Assembly (NCBI GenBank): GCA_044224315.1
Contig: JBGAKR010000004.1
Coordinates: 1 to 64,000, forward strand
Direction of reading: 5' to 3'
DNA from: JAGXTF01 sp044224315
GTDB taxonomy: Bacteria; Bacteroidota; Bacteroidia; NS11-12g; UBA955
DNA length: 64,000 nt
Shown here: piece after piece, positions 26,535 to 37,700 of the stretch
Numbering within the stretch: position 1 is the stretch's first letter
How the letters are laid out: every line of letters starts with the position of its first letter
Translations under genes and position numbers: made by a program
The notes under the pieces: model-generated
Told to the model about the DNA's origin: nothing
Databases searched by the model: none
Seen by the model: only the letters and a program-made list of their open reading frames with translations

Positions 26535-29500
26535 TTATAATATTGGCAGTTTAATCTCAATTTTACTACCCTTACCTATTTCAGATGCCAAAACCAACTC
26601 GCCTTTTATTCTGGTGAGCATATCCCAAATGATGCGATACCCCAATTTATTAAAAGTAGTGTTGTCTTTATCCAGTTTCGAATTCTGGATTTCGGCCATA
26701 ACCTCATCACTTATACCAATGCCCGAATCGATGATTTGTATTATCCAATACTTCGAATCATTAATTACATTTAAATTTACAAACCCCTCGCTGGTATATT
26801 TTATGGCATTATCCAAAATATTTCTTACAACAATATGTAAAATTTCAAAATTGCTTTTCACTACTGCCTTGTCCGGAATATTTACCAATAACTCTATCCC
26901 TTTTTCAGTAGCAATGGGGGTGTATTTTTGCTGCAATGAATTAAATATTTCAGCAATATCTACTAAATCCGTAGTTAAATTCAAAGTTTCTTCCTGGGTG
27001 CTAATCCATGCCATTAAATTGCGGGCATAATCTGCGATTTCAACTACTCCCTCATGCAGGGTTTTTATTTCATTCTGTAAATTATCACTGGCCTCCTTTT
27101 TCGAAACTCCATAAATCCTTTCTGTGATTTTTGCCAAAAAATGCAGCGGAGAACGAATATCATGCAAAATAATAGAGGTAACCCGGCTGCGGAAATTATA
27201 ACTCTCCTTCAGTGCCTCCTGAGATTTTACAAGCTCCGAAGTTCTGGTTTCAACCAATGCCTCCAAACGCAAATTCTTTTGCTTAATATTTCTAACTCTG
27301 ATTAAAAACAACATATAAACAATGGCACCAATGATGAGTATTAAACCAACTAAAAATCTTTTTTTCTGATACCATTTCGGTAATACCGAGAAATTAAATT
27401 TACGTATTATGTATTTCTTAGCACCAAAGCCCGACAACAACCTGAAAGATAAGGTATAATTGCCATGCTCTAAACGACTCAGTTTAAGATCCCCATTAAC
27501 ATTCAAAAGGGTCCATTTACCCGTGTCAGAACCACTGGATAAGCTATATTCGACCTGTAGATTATAACGATTGCCGTAAAATGGAATAAATATTAGCATT
27601 TGCAATACATTAAAATCCGGAGATAATTTTAAATAATCAAAATTGCCAATCAGCTTGCCATCAATGCTCAAATCACTAATAAACATGCGATCTACCGGAG
27701 TTTCAATCGGTATTTCTTCGGGTTTAAAAAGCACCAAACCCGCCATAGACGGAAGCGCCACCTCCCCTGTTTTCAATCTTATTTTGTTGGGTATTCCTCC
27801 GCCGTTAAACTCATTTATCAAAAAACCATTTTCTTTAGAAAAATAATTATAATACAGCAATTCTCCCGATTTTTTAATTGACAGTAAATCTGTGGTTAAA
27901 AATCTAAAAAGCCCGCAATTGGTAGAGGTCCAAGTATATCCCTTATTGTCTAAAAATATGCAATGTACAAAATTGAGATATTCCTTAATATCTATGGGCA
28001 TTTTTACTACCTCGCCAGTCAAGTTGTAGCGATACCAGCCACTTCCGTATGTTCCTACAAACCAGATATTACGTCCAATATAGGTTACTTCCCTAATCTT
28101 TAATCCCTTTAAACCAGGTATTTCGGTAAGCTTAGAATTACCCAGATTCAACCAATATAATCCTGCCAAACTACCAATTAACAATGAATCTCCGCGGTAA
28201 AGGATAATATTATAATCTCTTTCAAGTAACAACGGTATTTTGCGAATCAACTTTAAACTATCCTTCGTTTCTTTATAATGTGTTATGTAATTGTTGATCC
28301 CAAGATATATATCCTCTCCATTCTGATCAAATCCATATAGGTTTACAGTCCTGAATTCCTTATTAAATTGAGTTAAGTTTAAATCTTTATCAAATAATCG
28401 CCAGCCTTCTTTGTTTATAATATATTTATTCCCTTTTGTGCGATACACATGGTAATCAATAGTCGCAATCTTGGTTGAATGTATAACTCCGGTCTTTGAA
28501 AACAATCCGTGCAAACCAAAAAATAAACTATCATTATACAACTGGGTTTGATAAAATATGTTTTCCAGCGAGCTTGATTTTACACCCCCATCTATCTGCG
28601 GTGTATTCACCAGCACTGAAAAGTGATTAATGCTGTATTCATAAAACCCATTTGAGCCGGTTCCTATAAACAATTTATTCAACCGCCTGTTAAACCGCAC
28701 TGTTGTAACAATTTCGTTAAAATCAAATTTCACCAGCAGTTCCCCGTCCAATTCGCCGTTTTCATTTATAAACAACCTGTAAAGCCTGTTTGTAATATAT
28801 AAATAACAATCGTTTTGCAACTGAAGCAGCGTTATATAAGAATCCTTGCGTTTGGTTTCTTCATCTACCATTTTGGTAAATCTCGATTTTGCCAAATGCG
28901 GTTCGCCCCCTTGTGCTATTTCCTTTAATGAAAAGTGCAAATAGCCCCCATCTACCTCCTTAAACTGGAAATAATATAAATTATTACCAATACATACACT
29001 TTGCTGTATTCTATCCGGCGATACATCTTTAACAAACTTAAAATTTCCATTATTGTAGTAATACATCCTGCGACTAAACATTACGTATCCTCTCTCATTC
29101 CGCTTATCCGAATATCGGATAAATTCCAGTTTGTTACTGCTATCCTTTAACCATTTAGGCAATGATGAAATATTTTCTATATGGCTGGGTGCATAGCTTC
29201 CAATATTGGCCAGCGTTTTATTGGTTTTAAAAACTTCTATACTGCTGGTTTTAATACGCATGGGCTCAAGCCGGGCCATTTCGTCCATGGCAATAATCTC
29301 CCCATCCACATAATCCATAAAACCCACTTTATTAGTATAGGTATAATTAAGGTCCGTAGTCTTAAATATTTTAAAATTTTGGCCATCAAACCTAAATAAT
29401 CCCTGGTTTGTGCCTAGCCACAAAAAATCCAAACTGTCTGGCACCATATCAAATATTATGTTCACAGGGAAATCAGTACTCGAATTATGACGTTTGTAGG

Positions 29501-29651
29501 CAGTATACTTCGGAGTTTCGGCAAACAATTGCCCTGCTCCCAACAAAAAAAACACAACAAGTGTCCCGATTTGAAACAGATTTCTATAGATTGGAGGCAA
29601 ACACCTACCCTCTCCAGTCCAAATTGATATGGTTCGCTTTCGGGCCTGCAT
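26535..29651 (-). CDS. Propeller-type membrane sensor histidine kinase
   Basis: The 1,038-residue protein has a signal/membrane segment (residues ~25-45), a long periplasmic region of two-component-regulator propeller repeats (for example LWLGTNQGLFRFDGQNFKIF and TWTSTNCGLFRF), a Y_Y_Y-like domain (EYSLSSGSDTGKWTLLNVNGDLKLSRLEHGNYTL), a membrane helix (~766-784), a coiled coil, a HisKA dimerisation helix with His830 in ILHDIRSPLHFLAK, and HATPase_c boxes (NILDNAIKYTSEG, IIDSGIGIS, G-rich SEIGKGSKIEIKLP). It lacks the receiver and AraC domains of hybrid systems, so a separate response regulator must take the phosphate; the LuxR-type regulator at 49707 is the nearest candidate. The stimulus is unknown. 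Confidence 0.88.
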   Translation of the reverse strand: MQARKRTISIWTGEGRCLPPIYRNLFQIGTLVVFFLLGAGQLFAETPKYTAYKRHNSSTDFPVNIIFDMVPDSLDFLWLGTNQGLFRFDGQNFKIFKTTDLNYTYTNKVGFMDYVDGEIIAMDEMARLEPMRIKTSSIEVFKTNKTLANIGSYAPSHIENISSLPKWLKDSSNKLEFIRYSDKRNERGYVMFSRRMYYYNNGNFKFVKDVSPDRIQQSVCIGNNLYYFQFKEVDGGYLHFSLKEIAQGGEPHLAKSRFTKMVDEETKRKDSYITLLQLQNDCYLYITNRLYRLFINENGELDGELLVKFDFNEIVTTVRFNRRLNKLFIGTGSNGFYEYSINHFSVLVNTPQIDGGVKSSSLENIFYQTQLYNDSLFFGLHGLFSKTGVIHSTKIATIDYHVYRTKGNKYIINKEGWRLFDKDLNLTQFNKEFRTVNLYGFDQNGEDIYLGINNYITHYKETKDSLKLIRKIPLLLERDYNIILYRGDSLLIGSLAGLYWLNLGNSKLTEIPGLKGLKIREVTYIGRNIWFVGTYGSGWYRYNLTGEVVKMPIDIKEYLNFVHCIFLDNKGYTWTSTNCGLFRFLTTDLLSIKKSGELLYYNYFSKENGFLINEFNGGGIPNKIRLKTGEVALPSMAGLVLFKPEEIPIETPVDRMFISDLSIDGKLIGNFDYLKLSPDFNVLQMLIFIPFYGNRYNLQVEYSLSSGSDTGKWTLLNVNGDLKLSRLEHGNYTLSFRLLSGFGAKKYIIRKFNFSVLPKWYQKKRFLVGLILIIGAIVYMLFLIRVRNIKQKNLRLEALVETRTSELVKSQEALKESYNFRSRVTSIILHDIRSPLHFLAKITERIYGVSKKEASDNLQNEIKTLHEGVVEIADYARNLMAWISTQEETLNLTTDLVDIAEIFNSLQQKYTPIATEKGIELLVNIPDKAVVKSNFEILHIVVRNILDNAIKYTSEGFVNLNVINDSKYWIIQIIDSGIGISDEVMAEIQNSKLDKDNTTFNKLGYRIIWDMLTRIKGELVLASEIGKGSKIEIKLPIL

Positions 29652-29702
29652 TTTACTACATATTATGATTACGAATCGCTAATTTTTTACTATTTCTAAA
29701 TA

Positions 29703-29735
29703 CAAATCTACAAACTTTCGACAATAATTCTACAA
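29703..29735 (-). promoter_or_regulatory. Candidate promoter of the sensor-kinase gene
   Basis: On the minus strand a perfect -7 element TAGATTTG (29710-29703) is preceded after 19 bases by TTGTAG (29735-29730), the inverted form of the CTACAA half-site used at other promoters of this island. The predicted leader to the ATG at 29651 is about 45 bases. Confidence 0.45.
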
Positions 29736-29890
29736 TTTTATCCCCCGTTTTAATAAATTATTGTACATTTATATTAAATTTTTTACTACTTCATTACCGA
29801 AGTTAATTAAATACCCATGTTTCCCGGCAACTAAATATAAATCACTTATTATGTACTGATTAACAAAATACTACATTGAACACAATGTCT

Positions 29891-29908
29891 TGTAGAAAAT
29901 TTTCTACA
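29891..29908. promoter_or_regulatory. Perfect 18-bp palindrome, TGTAG-N8-CTACA
   Basis: TGTAGAAAATTTTCTACA is its own reverse complement. The same TGTAG-N8-CTACA arrangement occurs upstream of the BspA-like gene (49394-49411) and of the LuxR-type regulator (50429-50446). The 18-bp length suits a dimeric helix-turn-helix regulator. Confidence 0.65.
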
Positions 29909-30198
29909 TAGATATAATGCATTTAGTTTACATATTCCAATTTATATCCTAATATTTAACCCATATATAATATTACTGCAAACACTTTCTGATTGTTTAT
30001 TCTTGATTTCCTGTGCTTTACAAACCTACCATATACTTAATATATACCCTTTTATTCACATTTAGTTATATGCTTATCTATATAAGTATTTACCTTTTTT
30101 AATACTCTAATTATTCTCCATAATCACAAAGAACATTGATAGAACTCTATATAGTAAAGGATTACAAGGATTGAAATTGATACAATGTCGAATTATTT

Positions 30199-30255
30199 CT
30201 ACAAAATTCCTACACTATTTCCTACAACGTTAAAAAAATACCCTGCTTAGTTTTG
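30199..30255 (+). promoter_or_regulatory. Promoter of thioredoxin-like/giant T9SS protein operon with CTACAA repeats
   Basis: CTACAA at 30199-30204 and 30222-30227 (23-bp period, with a CTACAC between them at 30210) is followed after exactly 20 bases by TAGTTTTG (30248-30255), a perfect TAnnTTTG. No TTG -33 element is present; the second CTACAA takes its place. The ATG at 30278 would follow a leader of about 18 bases. Confidence 0.65.
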
Positions 30256-30277
30256 CTCCATTAAAACTGAATCTAGA

Positions 30278-31762
30278 ATGAAAACCCCATCAAGTTTTAC
30301 AATACCCATTAATAAGTTTATAAAAACCATTATTCGGGTATTTTTACTCCTATTTTTCACTACGCAGTTTACAACCTTAAGCGCGCGAAGCGACGTTCAC
30401 CAAGGTCCTAGCTCAGCCAGTTTTGGGCAAAAACCTGCTAAAACCTATTTTATTACATGTACAATAAAGAATAGAAAACAATCCAAAGGACCCGTTCTGT
30501 TAAAACTACTTCTGCAAAAAGGAAATGAAAATCGTCTCCTTTCTGAATCTTTCCTTCAATCAGGGGATTCGGCAACAATTTTTGAAATGAGCCAAATGCC
30601 AGATGAAGGTGTGCTGGTTTTAGAATATGAAGGAATGAATAGCTATCATGTCTGGAAAAAACAAACAGGGAAAAATCAAAAAATCGAATTCAATTCAGCT
30701 ATTCCCTCTGCCTGCCCGGCATACAACAGCGAACAAATAGCCTATGCCAGCCTAATGGAGGCCTATGCCCATTATGATAGTACATTTTTTTCGGATCTTT
30801 ATAAATCCAAAACCTTGTCGCCCCAGATACAAACCGACTACCTGGCTGCATTGTTTATAACAAACCGGCATGTACTGAATAAAAATATACAGCAATTAAT
30901 TACACATTTCCCCCAAAGTTTTGCGGCTAAAACTGCGTCCTCATTTCTTCTGTTTCCCGAGTTACGAGCCGGACAAGCACCCGGATACGAATATGTACAT
31001 TCTCAATATTTTAAACTTTGGAATTTTACCGATAGCGTTTGCATGCTTCATCCCGTTTGTGCGGTAGAAATTTCGCGGTATTTAAATTACTTTGGATATT
31101 CTGCTGCTGAATACAACCTTAATCCGGGAATAAGTATTTTATACAACAATGGCTTAACCACAGCGCCAAAAGAAATACGCGACTTTTTCACCGATTTTTT
31201 AATTACCCAATTTATGCAAATGCCAAACAATGAGGGCGACCGCTATTTGTTATATATATACAATCAATTTATTGCCGGCTGCAACGAAAGTGGTGCAGAA
31301 AATCATTTTATAAAATCCATTCCCAATATGGAAAATATGAAAGTCGGAAAAAAAATCCCCGATTTCACAATTGAACAAGCCGATAAAATCGCTTTTAATT
31401 TATATAATTCAAATCCATCCGCTTTTACCTTTATTTTTTTATGGAAACCCCATTGTCCATATTGCGAATCAATACTACCTGAAATTAAAAAACTTGCCGC
31501 CCGTTACCCCAATCAATTGCAAGTAATTGCCATTTCCTTAGACAATAATGAAAAAGAATGGCAACAATTAATTGCTGATAACAAAAAACGCATCAACTGG
31601 AAAGATTTGTCGGAACACAAGGGTTTTGAAAGCCCCGCTTTGTCGGCCTATTACTTTAAAGGAACACCAACCGCCTTTTTGCTAAATCGCGATTTTCAAA
31701 TCGTTTCCAGAAGTATTGAAGCTGCCCAGCTTGAAAAATTAATCCATTCAAAAAATAACTAA
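30278..31762 (+). CDS. Exported thioredoxin-like (TlpA/ResA type) protein
   Basis: The 494-residue protein has a signal peptide (FIKTIIRVFLLLFFTTQFTTLSA, residues ~15-37), a middle region without known motifs, and a C-terminal thioredoxin fold: GKKIPDFTIEQADK, FIFLWKPHCPYCESILPEIK with the redox pair Cys393-Cys396, then LQVIAISLDNNEKEWQQLI and the cis-Pro site GTPTAFLLNRD. Such TlpA-like proteins handle disulfides in the periplasm. It is separated by only 10 bases from the giant T9SS protein gene, so the pair probably forms an operon. It could support oxidative folding of the Cys-containing repeats (CDNGSP..CDTA) of that protein, which is an inference from context. Confidence 0.85.
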   Translation: MKTPSSFTIPINKFIKTIIRVFLLLFFTTQFTTLSARSDVHQGPSSASFGQKPAKTYFITCTIKNRKQSKGPVLLKLLLQKGNENRLLSESFLQSGDSATIFEMSQMPDEGVLVLEYEGMNSYHVWKKQTGKNQKIEFNSAIPSACPAYNSEQIAYASLMEAYAHYDSTFFSDLYKSKTLSPQIQTDYLAALFITNRHVLNKNIQQLITHFPQSFAAKTASSFLLFPELRAGQAPGYEYVHSQYFKLWNFTDSVCMLHPVCAVEISRYLNYFGYSAAEYNLNPGISILYNNGLTTAPKEIRDFFTDFLITQFMQMPNNEGDRYLLYIYNQFIAGCNESGAENHFIKSIPNMENMKVGKKIPDFTIEQADKIAFNLYNSNPSAFTFIFLWKPHCPYCESILPEIKKLAARYPNQLQVIAISLDNNEKEWQQLIADNKKRINWKDLSEHKGFESPALSAYYFKGTPTAFLLNRDFQIVSRSIEAAQLEKLIHSKNN

Positions 31763-31772
31763 AGAAAAAATC

Positions 31773-34700
31773 ATGAAAAATAAATACCTCTCGTTTTTTT
31801 GCCTGATTATAATCAATCTGGCATTCCAAACCTTGCGTGCCGGAGGAACCTACACGGTAACCAACACCTCCAATTCCGGCTCAGGATCCTTAAGGCAAGC
31901 CATAGCCGATGTAAATGCGGATATTACAGCAACGGCTGCTTCTCCAGCCGTTATTGAATTCAGCTTCTCAAGCGGTTCTGCGCCATTTATTATCGTTCTA
32001 ACATCTGCTTTACCCTCCATAGACCGACCTGTGAATATCAACGGATATCAAGGTACTGCGGCAGGTACCCCTGGCGCAATTGGCACACGTTCGCTAAAAA
32101 CAGTAATTTCACAGTCCACCTCAAATAACATATTTGTAATTAACAGCACTGATGTAACAATTCAGGGGCTTGTTTTACAAAGCGGACCCAATGCAATCCC
32201 CGCTGCCGGAATTGGGGATTTCTCGAATTTAAAGATACAGGGCTGCTATTTTAATACAAATGCCACAGGCGATTCTACAACCACAAACAGCAGTGCAGTT
32301 TATCCTGCAATTTATTTAAACAGCTCTATTGCTTCCGGGGTTTCCTTAAGTAATAATATTTTCATTGGTTATGATGGAAGCGGCACTGCTGCAAATGAAG
32401 CCAATTTAATTAATTCGGAGATTGGCTATGGAATTCGTTTAAATAACACAGGCACTACCACCATCAAAAACAATTATATAGGCGGTATTTCATCTACAGG
32501 CAGTGCTATTTTTAAATATGCAAGTTTTCCAGGTGAATTCTACGGCATATATTTCGATTTAATTCCCACCTCTGGCTTTAATTATACCATTTCCAACAAT
32601 TTTATTGGAAATTTAGGAGGTGGTATTAAATGTAATTATGCAATAAAAAACTTAAATGTATATAACAATTCAATTGGTATTTGCCCTGATGGTAAAACCA
32701 CTGCCGGAATATCTGGCAGTTGCATAGAAATCCCCATTGGCGATAGTTTATTAATCCGTAAAAATGTTGTAGGTAACTGTGGGATTAACGGCTTTGTTTT
32801 TGGAATTTCAAGATCAACTGTAGATAGTAATTTTATAGGTATGTACCGCAGCGGAAGCATACCCATGCCTTTGGCAGGAAGCGGTTGTGTGTTCATTAAC
32901 AACAGTGGATTTAATGAATTCTGTGATAATTTTATTGGCAATGCACATTACAATATAGGTTTAGTTATTACCGGAAGTTCTAACAATTATATCGGTATCC
33001 GAAGAGATTCCGTAACAGCGGGTCCAAACTATTTTGGATTGGGAATTGACAAAGTTACCAATTACAGCAACGCTCATGGAATCTATATTACATATTTTTC
33101 TACAACAAGCAGTACCTCGCGCAATTATATTGCCAATAATATTGTTGCAAACAGTTCGCAAAATGGAATATTAATTATTGGACCTACTGCAGACAGTACG
33201 TTGCTGATAAATAATAAAATTGGTACATTGGAAGATGGGGTTACCCCAGCGCCAAATTCTAATTTTGGAGTTCAGATTTACAACAGTGGAAATAACAAAA
33301 TACAGCGAAATACAATCAGATTTAACCGCAATATTGGCCTATATTTGGGCACCCACGATGATTTAATTGGCTCGGATACCAATTTAAATGCAGCCGATGG
33401 AAATATAATTTCAGATAACCTTGCTACCGGCATTTATTTAGAAAAAACTATAAATTCAGTCAATAACCGAATATCACAAAACAAATTTGGAAATAACGCT
33501 TATATCCCCATTGGTTTAAGTTCTGTGGTTCTAACTGAAATTAACGATGGTGCCATGGTTGCATCTTCCTCAACTACTGTTTCAAATTTAGGAATGGACT
33601 ATCCGGTTATTACAAGTTATTCCATATCCGCAGGCAGTTCAGTTACCTTATCTGGTTTTGTTGGAAACTCTGCCGCTGGAAATGCCATTTTCTCCGGTGC
33701 AGAAATTCAGGTATACCGCATGGCTAATGACCGCAGTCAAAACGGAAATGTAAGTACAACAAATTCACAGAATAGACCTCATGGTGAAGGTGATTTATAC
33801 CTGGGCACATTGAAAGCCGATGCATTGGGCCGTTTTTCAGGAACAATTTCTACCAGTTTGCTTGTTGCAGGTGATGCAATCACTGCTATAGCCATTGACT
33901 CAGCCACCGGCAGCACCTCCGAATTTGGTGTTACTACGCAGTGCCTTGCCGGCAGCAGTGCTGTTATATTAAAAGGAGGTATAACTTCATTTACAGCCAA
34001 TAATGCATGTGTCACTTCAACCGGCAGCAATTTTAATCTTTACAGCCAAATAGATAGCACAGCAATACCCGCAGGAACAACCGTTTTGTGGTTTACTATT
34101 TCAAATCCAAATCTCACCTCTGTCCCGGTTTCAAACCCAACCACTGCGTCTCCAGGCACCTATTACCCATTTTACTATGATGCGGCAGGATGTTTCAATA
34201 CCGGAACCCCGCCGAGTATTACCATAAATGCAATTAGTACACCCACTGTTTCCAAAACCGTAGAAATTAATACTTGTCCTGGAACAGTTGTAAGCCTTCC
34301 TGTAAGTGGCACCCAGGAGTGGCATACAGTTGATATAAATCCAAGTGGGGCTACCAAAGTAAGCAATCCATCCAATGTAGTTGCTGGTGTTTATTACCTT
34401 TATAACACCAATGGCAGCAATTGTTACAGCGCCCCAAGCCCTGCAGTTGTTGCAATGATCGTCAGTTGTAACGCCAGTATCCAAACCCTTACTAAAAAAG
34501 TTGTAGACCCTACAAATGGAAGTAATATCAGCGTCGTAAATCCGCAGTCAAGCACCAACCAGGCTACTGTGAATTATGTTATGGAAATAAGTGCTACGCG
34601 TTCAAATGCACCGTATACCATGCTTGTTTCAGACTCGGGATTATCCAGCGGCCAAACCTTACTTGGCTCAAGCATAACACTTCCAACAGGCTGGACAAAA

Positions 34701-37700
34701 TCAGTGAGTGGAAATACATTTACGGCTACAGCCGTTTCCACAAATGGCTCTGTTATGGGCAACTGGCAGCTTACCACCATTCCGCCAATAAATGGAAGCG
34801 CATTTACAAGCACGGGCGGAGATGGATACAATGTGCGGGCTTATGAAAAAAAGGTTTACCAAATTAATCACCACAACCATGGATTACACCTGGAGTGTTG
34901 GGACAAAGCTACCACACAGCCTTGCTTTAACAGCACTACAAATGCTTTCGGGACTGCATCACCCGCTTCTCCCGGACGTTACTTGATACCAGACGGCACT
35001 ACATTTAACGGACAAACCTATTATAATGCAAACAGTGCGTGCAACTCTTCTTTCTGGATAGATGCCAACGAACAATATATTTACAGTTCATTTATTTACC
35101 AAAAAGGTGGAACAACCTCTCCAACCAGCCGCGGTGTTGGCATAATTAAAAGTGAAATTGGAACCGGAAATGTTATTGATATCGAGGAAATGGATAGTGC
35201 TTCGGCGAGTTCTTCAATTTATTATTATGATAACGGAGGGCTTACTACACCTATCACCGGTGTTGTTAAATCTAATAATAATCTTTATTTCTATTCGGGC
35301 AGAAACGGAAAATTATTTTGCTATGATATAGCCACCTCTGCCGCCTGCAGCAGTCAGCCTCCCACAGTTTCATGGGGTACAAATGCTATAAATTCCAGTA
35401 GCGTGCATGTTAATATAAATTTAATGCAATTGGCCGATAATAAAATTGTTGTAGGCGCCAATGGTGATGGCGGTCAGTGGGCCTTGTTTGATCCTGCAAC
35501 CAATACTTTCACTAAAGGACCGACTAATTTTATTGGTGGAGATAAAAAAGGGTATTTTGCTTTGTTAAATTCTTCTGGAATTAATAATGGTTTCTGTTTT
35601 TATGGTGTAGGCTATTACGGGGCTACCTGCTATGATCTTAATGGCAATTCCCTTACACCAACCCAAGACTTATCGCCGCTATTATATTGGCTTAAAGCAC
35701 ATAATTATGGCAGCTTTTTGGACAACCTGAATATGAATTGGGATAATGTTCCTGCATTTGCCGGGAAGATGTATTTTAATGCAACAGTTTCACGCGGACT
35801 CTTATACAGTTCGGTATATTGCTACGATTTTATTAGCGGAAATACCTGCACCGATTGGCCCAAAACAACAAAAGCAAACTCTGATTATTTAAGCCGGCTT
35901 AATTATACAATTGCCAAAGATTTGTCCGACCCTTCCTGTATGTGGGTAAGCAGCGATGGAGCAGGTGTATGGAGCTTCAACACTAATACAGGCGGGGCTT
36001 GTATTAAAATTACCGGAATAGCCAATGTAGCACCTGCCTTCTGTGATAAAAAGAATTATAGCGGTCGCATAAATTGGGACTCAGTAATGATTGAGGGGCT
36101 CACACCTGGCAGTGATTACAGTTCCTTTTCTTTTACAGTTCTGGATTCAATCGGAACCGCAATTTCAGGATATACAGGCTTAAATATTACAAGTTCAGGG
36201 GTGGATATTTCTGGTATTACTTTTCCAACTTATACAGTAGGAGGCATAACTTATAACACCAAAAAGCTTACCGCCGTGTACTCTCCTGTTGGACTAACCA
36301 ATAATGGCAGGGTGCGCATTAATTCCGGTGCAGCACAAGTATTAATTACCTGGAATGGAGATAAAACCCAAATCTGTTTTCAAGCTACAACATGTGCCGG
36401 AAATACACAAACCATATCCAACAGCGCCAAAGCTCAGGTAATTAATGGTGGGGGGCTTACAAGCAACATTGCAGCAGCTTCAATCAACGCTACTGTAGCT
36501 GCCGCACAAGCACCTGTTCCAACGGCCAACTCAATTTCCGCTTCTTGCCCAAATTTATTTGTGAACTTAAATTCATTATTACCTGCAACTCCAATTGGTC
36601 CAACTGAGGTTTATGAATGGCACACGGTTGATTCAAACCCAACAGCGGCTACCTTAATCGGGCCATCGAATGCCAACCCAAGATTACAATCTCCCACCCA
36701 GGTAAGTCTCGCGGGTACCTATTATTTGTATCGCAAAAGCAACACAAGTCTGTGCCACTCAAAATCGTCTGCAGCTGTGATTGTTGTTATTAATTGTAAT
36801 GATTTGCTTGCGTTAAATGATATCAATCAAACCATGGTGAATGTGTCGGTTGGTGGCAATGTATTAACCAATGACAAAGATCCTGAAGGCAATGTGCTTT
36901 CGGTAAATACCATCCCCTTAAAAAACCCTATCCATGGTACTGTAAGTCTGGCATCAAACGGTGATTATACCTATACACCCAACAGCGGATATTCAGGTAA
37001 TGACAGCTTCCAATACTCCGTTTGCGACAACGGAAGCCCTGGTAAATGCGATACGGCTATGGTTTATATCACAATCATTCCAAAACCCCTGGCAGGAAAC
37101 AACCCTCCGGTGGCTATTAATGACAACTTTGCCACCGAAATGAATACAACCGTAAGTGGCAATTTAATCAGCAATGATTACGACCCGGATGGAAATACAA
37201 TATCTATCAATACTACTCCAGTTACCCCTCCATCGGTACTTGGTGGCACGCTTACAATCAATACCAATGGAACTTATACCTATATACCTCCAGCATGGTA
37301 TACCGGTATTGTGCAATTCTCATACAGTATTTGCGACAACGGAAGCCCTTCTAAATGTGATACGGCGCTTGTTACCATCGATATTCAACCGGATAAGGGA
37401 AATGCTACATTTGCTGCTGATGATGCCGGATTTGGGCCTAAAAACAAACCTATTTCAGGGAATGTTATCAGCAATGATTTTGACCCTGAAAGCAACACCC
37501 AAACAGTCAACTCAATTCCAATTTCTAATCCTGCGCATGGCACTGTATTATTAAATACCAACGGCTCTTTTACATATTCTCCCAATCCAGGATTCACAGG
37601 AAACGATGCGTTTATTTATGCAATTTGCGATAATGGAAGTCCCGCTGCTTGCGATACCGCCACAGTATATTTGACTTTATTTGACCCTAACGAAATCTAT

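Larger units (their letters stand above)
29652..30277. other. 626-bp very AT-rich divergent regulatory region
   Basis: No ORF is credible here. The region separates the divergent sensor-kinase gene and the thioredoxin-like gene and is rich in CTACA half-sites: direct CTACAA repeats at 29708 and 29730 (22-bp period), a perfect 18-bp palindrome at 29891-29908, and CTACA at 30199, 30210 and 30222. The density suggests binding by one regulator. Confidence 0.7.
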
